DNA from: an uncultured Clostridia bacterium
GTDB taxonomy: Bacteria > Bacillota > Clostridia > Christensenellales > CAG-314
Reading direction: 5' to 3'
Assembly (NCBI GenBank): GCA_947625725.1
Contig: CANQPI010000015.1
Location: 1 to 43,484 of the forward strand
Length of the DNA stretch: 43,484 nt
Shown: in pieces, positions 1-7,770 of the stretch
How positions within the stretch are numbered: position 1 is the stretch's first letter
Layout: each line of letters starts with the position of its first letter
Notes under the pieces: model-generated
Database searches by the model: none
Seen by the model: the letters and a program-made list of their open reading frames with translations, nothing else
What the model was told of the DNA's origin: nothing
Made by a program: the position numbers and the translations under genes

Positions 1-443
1 CCCATAAATCCCGAAACGCTCATTTTGGGTGGTATCTTTACACACATGTGTACATGATCGGAGCGCACTTCCGCTGGAATTATTTCTTCTTCTCTCTTAT
101 TCGCACAACTGACGTAGAATTGTTCCAATTTTTCTCCGTTTTTCCCCATAAAATACTTTTCCCCTGTACTTGGGCATAAAAACTATTTGTGTTATTTTAC
201 AATTGGTTTGTAGGTATGCAAATCGTGATAATTTATCGTTATACACTTTTTTGCACAAGTTTTCATCAATCACAAAAAAATTTACTGCAAAAAGGATTGA
301 CAAATCGCCAACGCAAAAACTATATGGTACTTGCAATTCCGCGTCGTATATGTTAAAATTTATATGTCATTCAATTAACGAAATCTCCTGTGGTATTTTA
401 GTAAGTTGCCAGGTTCTTTCTAATTTAACCGCAGGAGGTTTCT
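1..443. other. Intergenic / no recognisable gene
   Basis: No convincing coding region. The stretch is AT-rich with stop codons in all frames at short intervals. A 10-bp palindrome ACACATGTGT sits at 42-51. A sigma-A-like promoter lies at 331-359 on the plus strand. The left edge is the window boundary, so a gene truncated there cannot be excluded. Confidence 0.5.
331..359 (+). promoter_or_regulatory. Putative sigma-A promoter
   Basis: TTGCAA (331-336), 17-nt spacer, TAAAAT (354-359). It would transcribe the small ORF at 444. A second weaker candidate is TTGACA at 298-303 with TATATG 18 nt further on. Confidence 0.45.
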
Positions 444-647
444 TTGTTCAACGCAAACTTCTCACAGAACCCCAAGATAGTCGCGGGGTTTTCGGTAAAC
501 AAAAATCCGACGTCGATCGACGCCGGACCAAAGAAAGTATTAAACTACCAAAAATCGATAGATTTATTTAACGAATTTCCTCAAAATGTTGTACTTATTT
601 TAACAGTTCGCCCTGTTATCGTACAAATTTTCCAATTTTATTACTAA
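444..647 (+). CDS. Possible small protein, 67 aa, TTG start
   Basis: I do not recognise this protein. The case for it rests on an AGGAGG ribosome binding site at 434-439, five nt before a TTG codon, and on a plausible promoter about 85 nt upstream. The predicted product starts MFNANFSQNPKIVAGFSV, is Asn/Lys-rich in its first half and ends in a hydrophobic stretch (VVLILTVRPVIVQIF). A 22-bp imperfect palindrome lies inside the frame (506-527). It may equally be a decayed gene remnant or an untranslated RNA. It is convergent with parB and isolated from other genes. Confidence 0.25.
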   Translation: MFNANFSQNPKIVAGFSVNKNPTSIDAGPKKVLNYQKSIDLFNEFPQNVVLILTVRPVIVQIFQFYY

Positions 648-733
648 AAATCAAAATAATATGCAGTAAATTTCAAATAACCAACAAACGCCATTCACGT
701 TTTTCAATTTATCACGCAAACACGCGCCAAGGT

Positions 734-1666
734 TCAATCTTCTTTGCGGAATTTGTCGCTCATCCAATCTTCCACCAAATTGCAAATGCGATCCAAGTCG
801 TCGGAAGTAAAGTAATCTATATATATTCTCCCCTTACGCCCGTTTCCGATCGCGGATACCTTGGTTGCAAAGGCGCGCTGCATATTGGCTATCAAACTGA
901 CAAGTTCCTTGCTGTCCTGAACGCTCGATTTCGGCTTTTCGGGCTTGGGATTGAGAAATTCCCTTACCATTTTTTCCATTTCGCGCACGGTCAGTTGGTT
1001 GTCACAACCTTTCAACGCAAGTTTGTACTGCTGATCGGACGGAACGACGACCAAAGTACGCGCATGTCCTGCCGACAGACGTCCTTGTTCTATCAACTCA
1101 ATCACGTCGTCATTTAGCGTCAACAAGCGCAGAGTATTTGCAATTGCCGAGCGGCTTTTTCCTATGCGGTCGGCGGCGACCTCCTGCGTCATATTGAACT
1201 CGGTCATCAACGTTTTGATCGCACGAGCCGCCTCTATCGGGGACAAATCTTCGCGCTGCAAATTTTCGATAAGGCTGATTTCCTTTATCTGCTGTTGCGT
1301 GTACCGACGTATTATCGCGGGAATCTCCGTTTTGCCCGCAATTCTGCTGGCGCGAAAACGACGTTCACCTGCGATGATCATAAAGCGTTTTCCGATAGGA
1401 GTCACCACAATAGGTTGAATAACGCCGTGTACGCGAATACTGTCGGCAAGTTCGTTCAAAGCCGCTTCGTCAAATTTTTTGCGCGGTTGTTCATAGTTGG
1501 GGTCAATATCCGCAAGGGAAATTTGCACAACGTTATCCGTCGGCGTTACTGCGGAAACGTCCGCCGAAACATTTTGTTCCGCTATGGGTTGCGGTTGAGT
1601 AAACTCGTCAATGTTGTTTAGTCCCATCAAAGAGGCAAAGCCTCTGCCTAATCCTTTGTTTGCCAT
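734..1666 (-). CDS. parB: Chromosome-partitioning protein ParB / Spo0J family
   Basis: DNA-binding CTPase of the ParABS system that loads at parS sites near the origin, spreads, and recruits SMC. The 310-residue product opens with the conserved motif KGLGRGFASLMG. The ParB N-terminal domain follows at about 45-140, with the CTP-binding motif GERRFRA at 100-106 and ENLQREDL at 134-141. A helix-turn-helix lies at about 158-182 (MTQEVAADRIGKSRSAIANT), then a C-terminal dimerisation region. The ATG at 1666 is preceded by GAGGAAGG, which overlaps the end of parA: the parA stop lies 3 nt before this start, so the two are cotranscribed and probably translationally coupled. No full parS palindrome was found in the window, only two half-like sites at 2554-2583. 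Confidence 0.96.
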   Translation of the reverse strand: MANKGLGRGFASLMGLNNIDEFTQPQPIAEQNVSADVSAVTPTDNVVQISLADIDPNYEQPRKKFDEAALNELADSIRVHGVIQPIVVTPIGKRFMIIAGERRFRASRIAGKTEIPAIIRRYTQQQIKEISLIENLQREDLSPIEAARAIKTLMTEFNMTQEVAADRIGKSRSAIANTLRLLTLNDDVIELIEQGRLSAGHARTLVVVPSDQQYKLALKGCDNQLTVREMEKMVREFLNPKPEKPKSSVQDSKELVSLIANMQRAFATKVSAIGNGRKGRIYIDYFTSDDLDRICNLVEDWMSDKFRKED

Positions 1667-1669
1667 AAC

Positions 1670-2437
1670 CTAACCTTCCTCTCTTTCCAAAAACTGTTTT
1701 GCCAGCGCTTGATATGCCAACGCGCCGTTTGACTTGGGCGCATGCAACGCCACAGGTACTCCAAAACTGGGCGATTCCACCAACTTGATGTTGCGCGGAA
1801 CGGGAACCGTGTAAATTTTGTTGCTGAAATATTTGTAAATTTCCGCCGTAACTTGCTTAGACAAAGTGGTACGAGTATCGTACATCGTCAACACAACTCC
1901 GTTTATCGTAATTTGCGGATTTAGCCGCTGTTTGACGATTTTGAAAGTATTCAGCAACTGCGTTACGCCTTCCAACGCAAAAAACTCGCTTTGAATGGGA
2001 ATTATCACGCTGTCGCTTGCCACCATGGCGTTTAGCGTTAGCAACCCAAGGCTGGGCGGACAGTCGATAAAAATGTAATCGAACTCGTTTTTTATGGGAA
2101 ATAGCGCGCGCCTCAATGCGCTTTCGCGCGCAGGCAACGCAACGAGATCCACTTCGGCTCCCGCCAAGTCGCTATTGCTGGGCAATATCCAAAGGTTTTG
2201 GATCATTGTCGGTCTGATTACTTCGCGCGCCACATTGTCGCCCAACAAAACGTCGTAGCAGGTGGTTTTGAGCAAATTTTTTTCAATGCCGAAGCCGCTC
2301 GTGGCATTTCCTTGCGGGTCAAAATCGACAAGCAGAACCTTTCTGCCCGAAATCGCAACATACGCGGCGAGGTTGATGGCGGTAGTGGTCTTGCCGACGC
2401 CGCCCTTTTGATTAGAAAACGCAATAATTTTACCCAT
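1670..2437 (-). CDS. parA: Chromosome-partitioning ATPase ParA / Soj
   Basis: ATPase of the ParA/MinD superfamily, partner of ParB in origin segregation and, in Bacillus, a DnaA regulator. The 255-residue product begins MGKIIAFSNQKGGVGKTTTA, so the deviant Walker A motif KGGVGKTT is at residues 11-18. Further on are VLLVDFDPQGN and FIDCPPSLG (Walker B region). The start at 2437 was chosen because GGGGGAG lies just upstream and homology begins there; the open frame runs further upstream without a second good start. A strong promoter sits at 2510-2538. parB follows 3 nt later. mnmE is divergent, sharing a control region of about 215 nt. Confidence 0.96.
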   Translation of the reverse strand: MGKIIAFSNQKGGVGKTTTAINLAAYVAISGRKVLLVDFDPQGNATSGFGIEKNLLKTTCYDVLLGDNVAREVIRPTMIQNLWILPSNSDLAGAEVDLVALPARESALRRALFPIKNEFDYIFIDCPPSLGLLTLNAMVASDSVIIPIQSEFFALEGVTQLLNTFKIVKQRLNPQITINGVVLTMYDTRTTLSKQVTAEIYKYFSNKIYTVPVPRNIKLVESPSFGVPVALHAPKSNGALAYQALAKQFLEREEG

Positions 2438-2509
2438 ATCCAACTCCCCCGAGCGACACGGAAATTTTGTTTGACCGTTGCGGCAATTCCCGACGCGCCC
2501 GTTACTTAC

Positions 2510-2538
2510 ATTATAACATACAACATTTGCTTTTTCAA
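2510..2538 (-). promoter_or_regulatory. parAB promoter
   Basis: On the minus strand TTGAAA (2533-2538), 17-nt spacer, TATAAT (2510-2515). It points into parA, with a leader of about 65 nt. Confidence 0.75.
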
Positions 2539-2553
2539 CAAAATATGTCGTTT

Positions 2554-2583
2554 TGTGAAACAAATTTTTTGCGCCGTGAAACA
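2554..2583 (+). promoter_or_regulatory. Two direct GTGAAACA repeats (parS half-site-like)
   Basis: TGTGAAACA at 2554-2562 and CGTGAAACA at 2575-2583 start 21 bp apart, about two helical turns. They lie between the -35 boxes of the divergent parA and mnmE promoters. CGTGAAACA equals the right half of the known parS consensus TGTTTCACGTGAAACA, but the left halves are missing, so ParB binding is only a possibility. Confidence 0.35.
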
Positions 2584-2609
2584 CACCCGCCCTCACGGGC
2601 GCTAAAAGG

Positions 2610-2638
2610 TTGTACTTTTGACCGTAACGTGGTACAAT
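2610..2638 (+). promoter_or_regulatory. mnmE promoter
   Basis: TTGTAC (2610-2615), 17-nt spacer, TACAAT (2633-2638). The predicted transcript would start near 2645, directly at the GGAGGA ribosome binding site, giving a very short leader. Confidence 0.65.
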
Positions 2639-2653
2639 TGTGTCGGAGGAAAA

Positions 2654-3952
2654 ATGAATAATACCATTGTAGCGTTGTCAACGGCGCGCGGACGTGCGGC
2701 GATCGCCGTTGTACGTATGAGCGGCGACTCCGCGATCGACATTGCAAAAAAGTTTTTCGAGCCGTTTCCCACACAGCCCAACATGCTCAAAGTAGGCACT
2801 TTGCACACTCAGTATTTCGACGAACACGCTATGTGCGTGTACTTTGTCGCACCCCACTCCTATACGGGGGAAAACACCGTGGAGTTTCACTGCCACGGGG
2901 GAACGGCGGTGGCGCAAGCGGTAATAGAACAATGCTTGAAATGCGGCGCGGTCATGGCGCAAAACGGCGAATTTTCCAAACGTGCGTTCATTAACGGCAA
3001 ACAAAACCTAACAAACGCAGAGGGTATCATAGAAATGATAGACGCCGAAACCGCCTCCGCAGCCAAAGCGGGCGCAAACTTGTTGGAAAACAAACTCGGC
3101 AAAATGATAGTGTCGCTGCAAAACAATTTGTTGGATATTGTATCGGCATGCGAGGTGGCGCTGGATTATCCCGAGGAAGATTTGGAACTGCCCACCGTGA
3201 AATCGGCGCAAAACGACCTGAATAACATCTCTCAAAAGTTGTCGGAACTTATTTCCACCGCAACGCTGGGCAAAATAGCCAAGTACGGCATTGACGTCGC
3301 TATCGTCGGCAAACCGAATGTGGGCAAATCCAGCCTACTCAACGCATTGCTGGGTTGCGACAGGGCGATCGTTTCGGACATACAGGGCACAACGCGCGAC
3401 ACTTTGTGTGAAAGCGTAAACTATCGCGACATACGTTTCAACTTTATCGATACCGCCGGTTTGCGAAACGCCGCCGACGCAATTGAAGCGGAAGGCGTTG
3501 CCCGAGCGCGCCGAGCCGCCGACAACGCAGACGTGGTTTTGCACGTGACGGACGACCCGACGGACAGGTCCGTATATCCAACTATTCGACCCCAGGTGCG
3601 CATTTACAACAAAAGCGACCTATTTGACAGCGAGCCTTGTTGCGTAGACAGTCTGGTCGTTTCCGCCAAATACGGAGATGTGGAAGTGATAAAACAAACG
3701 CTTTACGAGATGTTCAGCGCAAACGAAATCGAAACAAGCGATTTGCTAATCACAAACGAACGTCACCTCGACTGTCTTAAACGCGCAAAAGCCCAACTGC
3801 AACAAGCGATCGCCGACTGTCAAAACACAACGTTGGATATTGTCACAAACAGTATCAAAAAAGCGTGGGCGATCTTGGGCGAAATCACGGGAACTTGCGC
3901 GCAGGAAGACATCATAGACAGAATTTACAGCAAATTTTGCTTGGGCAAATAG
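2654..3952 (+). CDS. mnmE: tRNA modification GTPase MnmE (TrmE)
   Basis: With MnmG it installs the carboxymethylaminomethyl group on U34 of certain tRNAs. The 432-residue product has the N-terminal tetrahydrofolate-binding domain (from NNTIVALSTARGRAAIAVVR), a helical domain, and an inserted G domain with G1 GKPNVGKS at 219-226, G2 GTTRD at 245-249, G3 DTAG at 266-269 and G4 NKSD. It ends in FCLGK, matching the family's C-terminal CxGK motif with its essential cysteine. The ATG at 2654 follows GGAGGA at 2645-2650; an in-frame GTG further upstream lies inside the promoter and was rejected. mnmG follows after 46 nt. Confidence 0.96.
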   Translation: MNNTIVALSTARGRAAIAVVRMSGDSAIDIAKKFFEPFPTQPNMLKVGTLHTQYFDEHAMCVYFVAPHSYTGENTVEFHCHGGTAVAQAVIEQCLKCGAVMAQNGEFSKRAFINGKQNLTNAEGIIEMIDAETASAAKAGANLLENKLGKMIVSLQNNLLDIVSACEVALDYPEEDLELPTVKSAQNDLNNISQKLSELISTATLGKIAKYGIDVAIVGKPNVGKSSLLNALLGCDRAIVSDIQGTTRDTLCESVNYRDIRFNFIDTAGLRNAADAIEAEGVARARRAADNADVVLHVTDDPTDRSVYPTIRPQVRIYNKSDLFDSEPCCVDSLVVSAKYGDVEVIKQTLYEMFSANEIETSDLLITNERHLDCLKRAKAQLQQAIADCQNTTLDIVTNSIKKAWAILGEITGTCAQEDIIDRIYSKFCLGK

Positions 3953-3998
3953 ACGCTTTAACAGCCCTAGTTGTACAGTTTAACACTCTTTATTTACT

Positions 3999-5864
3999 AT
4001 GAACGAACTTTCGAAAACCTTTGACGTAATAGTTGTCGGCGCGGGTCACGCGGGTTGCGAGGCGGCTCTTGCCGCGGCTCGGCTCGGTTGCAAAACGCTT
4101 GTTTTGGCTACAAATCTGGATACGGTGGCTTTTTTGGCGTGCAACCCAAGTATCGGCGGCACGGCGAAAGGACAAATTGTCAAAGAGATAGACGCGCTTG
4201 GCGGGGAAATGGCGATCAACGCCGACAAAAGCCTTTTGCAAATGCGCATGCTCAATCGCGGCAAAGGTCCGGCAGTGTTTTCACCGCGCGCGCAAGTGGA
4301 CAAAAACGCCTACCACGTCAACATGAAACGAACGTTGGAGAACACTCCCGATTTGTATCTCAGGCAGGGAGAAGCAACCGCCGTCAACGTCCTGGCCGAC
4401 GGCACGTTTGCCGTCGCCACCGCGGTAGACTTGACATATTTTTCCAAAGCGGTAGTGTTGTGTTGCGGCGTTTACCTCAATTCCAAAACATTGATCGGAC
4501 AATGCGTGAGAGAAAGCGGTCCAAACGGCTTTGCCAACGCGCGCTTTTTAACGGAGAGTTTGCGCAAGTTGGGATTTGCCGTGCAACGTTTCAAGACGGG
4601 CACGCCCGCGCGCGTGCGCTTGAACAGTTTGGATCTTGCCAAAACCGTAGAACAACTCGGCGAAAGCGACGTCGCGCCGTTCTCATACAAAACGGAGTCC
4701 ATTCCCGCCACCAAACGTAGTTGCTATTTGACCTATTCCACAGAGGAAACCAAGCGAATTATCACGGAAAACAAGCAACTTGCCCCCATCTATAACGGGA
4801 GTATTCAAGGCGTCGGACCACGTTACTGTCCAAGTATCGAAGACAAGATAATACGTTTTGCCGACAAGGAGCGTCACCAAATCTTTTTGGAGCCCGAGTC
4901 GGAAGATACGTGCGAATTTTACGTACAGGGCGCGTCCTCCTCAATGCCTGCAAATATTCAGGAACAAATTTACCGCAGTATCGAGGGTTTGGAAAACGTC
5001 GAAATCATGCGCGACGCCTATGCGATCGAGTACGATTGTATCGACGCGACAATGTTGGACGCGACTCTGATGGCAAAACACATCCCGGGTCTGTTTTGCG
5101 CGGGACAAATTTGCGGCACAAGCGGTTACGAGGAAGCCGCCGGTCAAGGAATCGTCGCAGGCATAAATGCCGAGCGTTTTGTCCACGGCAAAAGTCCCTT
5201 TACGTTGCGCCGCGACAACAGTTATATCGGCGTATTGATAGACGACATCACCACCAAGGAAAACACCGAACCCTACCGAATGATGACCAGCCGCGCCGAA
5301 CACCGCCTTGTCCTCAGGCAGGACAACGCCGACTTGCGCCTGACGGAACTCGGACGACAAATCGGTTTGGTTGACGATGTGCGCTACGCAAAATTTTTAC
5401 GCAAAAAACAACAAATCGCGCTTGCGGAAAAGGATTTCAAAACCGTTGTTTCGCCCAAAACATACGGACCGCTTTTCGAAAAGAAAAACGAAGCCGTGAG
5501 CGGCGCGGGATTGACGGTGGACGAAATGTTGCGCCGAACAAACATCAACTGCAAAGATCTGCAACAGTTGGGATTTTTTGCGGAAATTGACGACGACGCG
5601 CTGTACGAAGTGGAAATAAACTGCAAATACCGCGGCTATATCGAAAAAGAACAAGAGGCGATAGAACAAGCCAACAAATTGGAAAACAAATATCTGCCCG
5701 ACGACCTCGATTACCTCTCTATCGACGGGTTGCGCATAGAGGCAAGACAAAAACTCAACAAAATCCGTCCGCAAAACCTCGGACAGGCGAGCAGGATACT
5801 CGGAGTATCTCCCGCCGACATACAAATATTGATTGTGTACCTATCCCAACGCAAAAAGAATTGA
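3999..5864 (+). CDS. mnmG: tRNA uridine-5-carboxymethylaminomethyl modification enzyme MnmG (GidA)
   Basis: FAD-dependent partner of MnmE in U34 wobble modification. The 621 residues match the usual family length. The dinucleotide-binding motif GAGHAG is at 14-19, followed by the family block NPSIGGTAKGQIVKEIDALGG. CGTSGYEEAAGQGI, about two thirds along, is the second conserved GidA signature. The ATG at 3999 is the first codon of the homologous region, yet no Shine-Dalgarno sequence is visible in the preceding 40 nt, unlike most genes here. Translation may depend on coupling to mnmE or on an unstructured AT-rich leader. Confidence 0.96.
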   Translation: MNELSKTFDVIVVGAGHAGCEAALAAARLGCKTLVLATNLDTVAFLACNPSIGGTAKGQIVKEIDALGGEMAINADKSLLQMRMLNRGKGPAVFSPRAQVDKNAYHVNMKRTLENTPDLYLRQGEATAVNVLADGTFAVATAVDLTYFSKAVVLCCGVYLNSKTLIGQCVRESGPNGFANARFLTESLRKLGFAVQRFKTGTPARVRLNSLDLAKTVEQLGESDVAPFSYKTESIPATKRSCYLTYSTEETKRIITENKQLAPIYNGSIQGVGPRYCPSIEDKIIRFADKERHQIFLEPESEDTCEFYVQGASSSMPANIQEQIYRSIEGLENVEIMRDAYAIEYDCIDATMLDATLMAKHIPGLFCAGQICGTSGYEEAAGQGIVAGINAERFVHGKSPFTLRRDNSYIGVLIDDITTKENTEPYRMMTSRAEHRLVLRQDNADLRLTELGRQIGLVDDVRYAKFLRKKQQIALAEKDFKTVVSPKTYGPLFEKKNEAVSGAGLTVDEMLRRTNINCKDLQQLGFFAEIDDDALYEVEINCKYRGYIEKEQEAIEQANKLENKYLPDDLDYLSIDGLRIEARQKLNKIRPQNLGQASRILGVSPADIQILIVYLSQRKKN

Positions 5865-5890
5865 CAAGTTTAGACCTTTAAGCGTACAAC
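5861..5890 (+). promoter_or_regulatory. Possible internal promoter for rsmG
   Basis: TTGACA (5861-5866, overlapping the mnmG stop), 18-nt spacer, TACAAC (5885-5890). It would give rsmG its own transcript with a leader of about 17 nt and no Shine-Dalgarno sequence. Confidence 0.4.
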
Positions 5891-5913
5891 CTGGACGATT
5901 AAAAGATACAAGA

Positions 5914-6594
5914 ATGATAATAGAGTACTTGAAAAGCCAAGATATCCACATTGACGGGCAAACCTGTGCAAAACTAAATTACTACTGCGATTACTTGCTG
6001 AGCGAAAACGCCAAATACAATCTCACCGCCATTACCGATCGCAACGACGTGTGGATCAAACACTTTGCCGACAGCATGTTGGGTAGCAAAGCAATGCCCG
6101 TCGGAGCAAGTGTATGCGATATAGGTTGCGGCGCGGGCTTCCCGTCCATACCGCTGAAACTCGCGCGAAACGACCTGGACATTACGTTGGTGGACAGTAT
6201 CGGCAAGCGCATAGATTTCTGCAAAACGCTGTGCGCCGAATTGCAAATAGACGCGCATTTCTTCCACGACCGTGCAGAGGACTTTGCCCAAACTCACTTT
6301 GAGAAATTTGACGTGGCGACGGCGCGCGCTGTCGCTCCGTTGAATATCCTGTTGGAGTACACCGCGCAAACGGTCAAAATCGGCGGCGCAGTGGTGGCGT
6401 ACAAGACGGATTTGAGCGAGGTGGACGGAGCGCAAAACGCATGCAAACTGTTGGGGCTGAATTTCGAAACTCACTTCGACTTTGTTTTGCCGAACGGCAA
6501 CAACCGCTCTATACTTGTGTTCCGCAAAGAGGCTCGCACGCCAAGGCAATATCCGCGAGGACAAAACAAATCGCGCAAAACGCCTCTGGCATAG
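5914..6594 (+). CDS. rsmG: 16S rRNA (guanine-527-N7)-methyltransferase RsmG (GidB)
   Basis: SAM-dependent methyltransferase that makes m7G527 in 16S rRNA; loss gives low-level streptomycin resistance in several bacteria. The 226-residue product has the GidB N-terminal block KYNLTAITDRNDVWIKHFADS, then the SAM-binding motif DIGCGAGFPSIPL at about 69-81 and ATARAVAPLNILLEY. The ATG at 5914 was chosen because similarity starts with MIIEYLKS; the frame extends upstream into the end of mnmG. No Shine-Dalgarno sequence is seen. The C-terminal tail (ARTPRQYPRGQNKSRKTP) is the typical basic GidB ending. Confidence 0.95.
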   Translation: MIIEYLKSQDIHIDGQTCAKLNYYCDYLLSENAKYNLTAITDRNDVWIKHFADSMLGSKAMPVGASVCDIGCGAGFPSIPLKLARNDLDITLVDSIGKRIDFCKTLCAELQIDAHFFHDRAEDFAQTHFEKFDVATARAVAPLNILLEYTAQTVKIGGAVVAYKTDLSEVDGAQNACKLLGLNFETHFDFVLPNGNNRSILVFRKEARTPRQYPRGQNKSRKTPLA

Positions 6595-6928
6595 TTGCAA
6601 TCGCGATCCGCCCGCTTTCCGCGCAACAAAGACGTTATGCGGCGTTTTTATAAAAAGTCGGGCGGCTGTCTTTCTTTTTTTTCGACCCATATCGAGATTT
6701 TGGTGTAGAACGCGAAATAATACGGAAAGACTTTCGTAAGCGCGTCTTTTAGATTATATTGATTTTTCGAAAAATTACGTACTCGACTCTATCGAATGAT
6801 TCCAAATCGCGCTGTTATGCAAACAACAAACTGGCAGGTTTGACGACACGTCAAACCCGCCCTCTCTTTTTTTCAGCAAAAACACAAACCGTTCGTTACC
6901 AAACTCGCGTTTTTTCGCTTATTTGGTT
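6595..6928. other. Intergenic region with inverted repeats
   Basis: No gene seen between the convergent rsmG and nitroreductase genes. It holds a 14-bp AT-rich palindrome ATTTTTCGAAAAAT at 6762-6775, an imperfect hairpin at 6721-6738, and the terminator at 6837-6870. Confidence 0.6.
6837..6870 (+). terminator. Rho-independent terminator (mnmE-mnmG-rsmG operon)
   Basis: Perfect 8-bp stem GGTTTGAC (6837-6844) and GTCAAACC (6850-6857) with a 5-nt loop. It is followed after a short C-rich stretch by a run of T. It lies 240 nt beyond the rsmG stop, so it is far from the gene it would serve. Confidence 0.5.
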
Positions 6929-7666
6929 TTACTGCTTGTTTATTTCGTAGGTGGCAACAAGCACGCGTTTGCCCTCGTCGCTCTCTGTACCCAACACGCG
7001 AGTAAAGGCGTAGCCCTCGTTTTCCAACGCAATGTCCAGATAGCACAGGAATATTCCCATGTCTATTTTGTTGAAATGCTTGTACAAATTTGCGGACAAA
7101 ATAGGTATTTTGCCCTTTTGACGGTAGACGGCAAGTTTGTTGTCGATTTGTTCCACGCGCCAAGGTTGACTGTTTACCGCGCTGGGCGCAAGCCGAACTA
7201 TTTCGCCGAGTTTGGCGTCGCTCATCCCTGACCAAAAGTCGTCGGCGTCGTCGCGAGAAAAGTCGTCCGCGCTCTTGCGAGTTTCGCCGTCGTATTTGCC
7301 GAAACTCATCATAATGGCAAATTCCAAGCCGTCTTTTACTCTTTCTTCCACCTTGCCCATGCCGAACCAACATGCGCCTATGCCGAGCGAAACAAGGTAC
7401 AGATCCAATTGTTCCAACATATAGCCTATGTTGGTAAGCCACAAATTGGACGGCTCGCCGTAGGCAAGCAGGCAGTACTCCGCGTTAAAGCCGCAGTTGG
7501 TGTCCTTGCAAGGCACGATCTCGAAGGAAGTTTTTATTTCGGGAATAAGCGGTTTGAGTTGCGAAATGTAACCTTTTACCTTTTCAAGTTCCTCCTCGGT
7601 CAATTTCGTTTCGCTGTAACGGCGCACCGATTTGCGTTGATAAACATATTCCGATAATTCTTTCAT
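6929..7666 (-). CDS. Nitroreductase family protein (TM1586-like)
   Basis: FMN-dependent nitroreductase-fold protein of 245 residues; substrate unknown. It has the FMN-binding opening RKSVRRYS at 11-18, the central stretch GIGACWFGMGKV, and the second-half motif LAPSAVNSQPWRVEQ typical of the family. The internal duplication of the nitroreductase fold in one chain suggests the single-chain TM1586-type subgroup (Pfam PF14512), an assignment from recall. The start at 7666 is supported by AGGAG seven nt upstream and a promoter at 7699-7726. It stands alone, convergent with rsmG. Confidence 0.85.
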   Translation of the reverse strand: MKELSEYVYQRKSVRRYSETKLTEEELEKVKGYISQLKPLIPEIKTSFEIVPCKDTNCGFNAEYCLLAYGEPSNLWLTNIGYMLEQLDLYLVSLGIGACWFGMGKVEERVKDGLEFAIMMSFGKYDGETRKSADDFSRDDADDFWSGMSDAKLGEIVRLAPSAVNSQPWRVEQIDNKLAVYRQKGKIPILSANLYKHFNKIDMGIFLCYLDIALENEGYAFTRVLGTESDEGKRVLVATYEINKQ

Positions 7667-7698
7667 AGTATCTCCTTTCGCCTTTCGGCATCAATGAT

Positions 7699-7726
7699 AT
7701 TGTATCAAAATTATTTTCTTTGTCAA
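7699..7726 (-). promoter_or_regulatory. Nitroreductase promoter
   Basis: On the minus strand TTGACA (7721-7726), 16-nt spacer, TACAAT (7699-7704). Confidence 0.7.
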
Positions 7727-7735
7727 CACCCGTTT

Positions 7736-7768
7736 CAAAAAAGAGATTTGCCCGACGGGGCAAATCTC
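7736..7768 (-). terminator. Rho-independent terminator of the pnuC-like gene
   Basis: Perfect 11-bp stem GAGATTTGCCC (7743-7753) and GGGCAAATCTC (7758-7768) with a 4-nt loop. Read on the minus strand it is followed by a run of T (7736-7742). It separates the PnuC-like gene from the nitroreductase. Confidence 0.85.
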
Positions 7769-7770
7769 CG

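Noticed and set aside
2521-2600. Full parS site at the parA/mnmE region
   Set aside because: Only right-half-like GTGAAACA elements are present; the palindromic left halves are missing.
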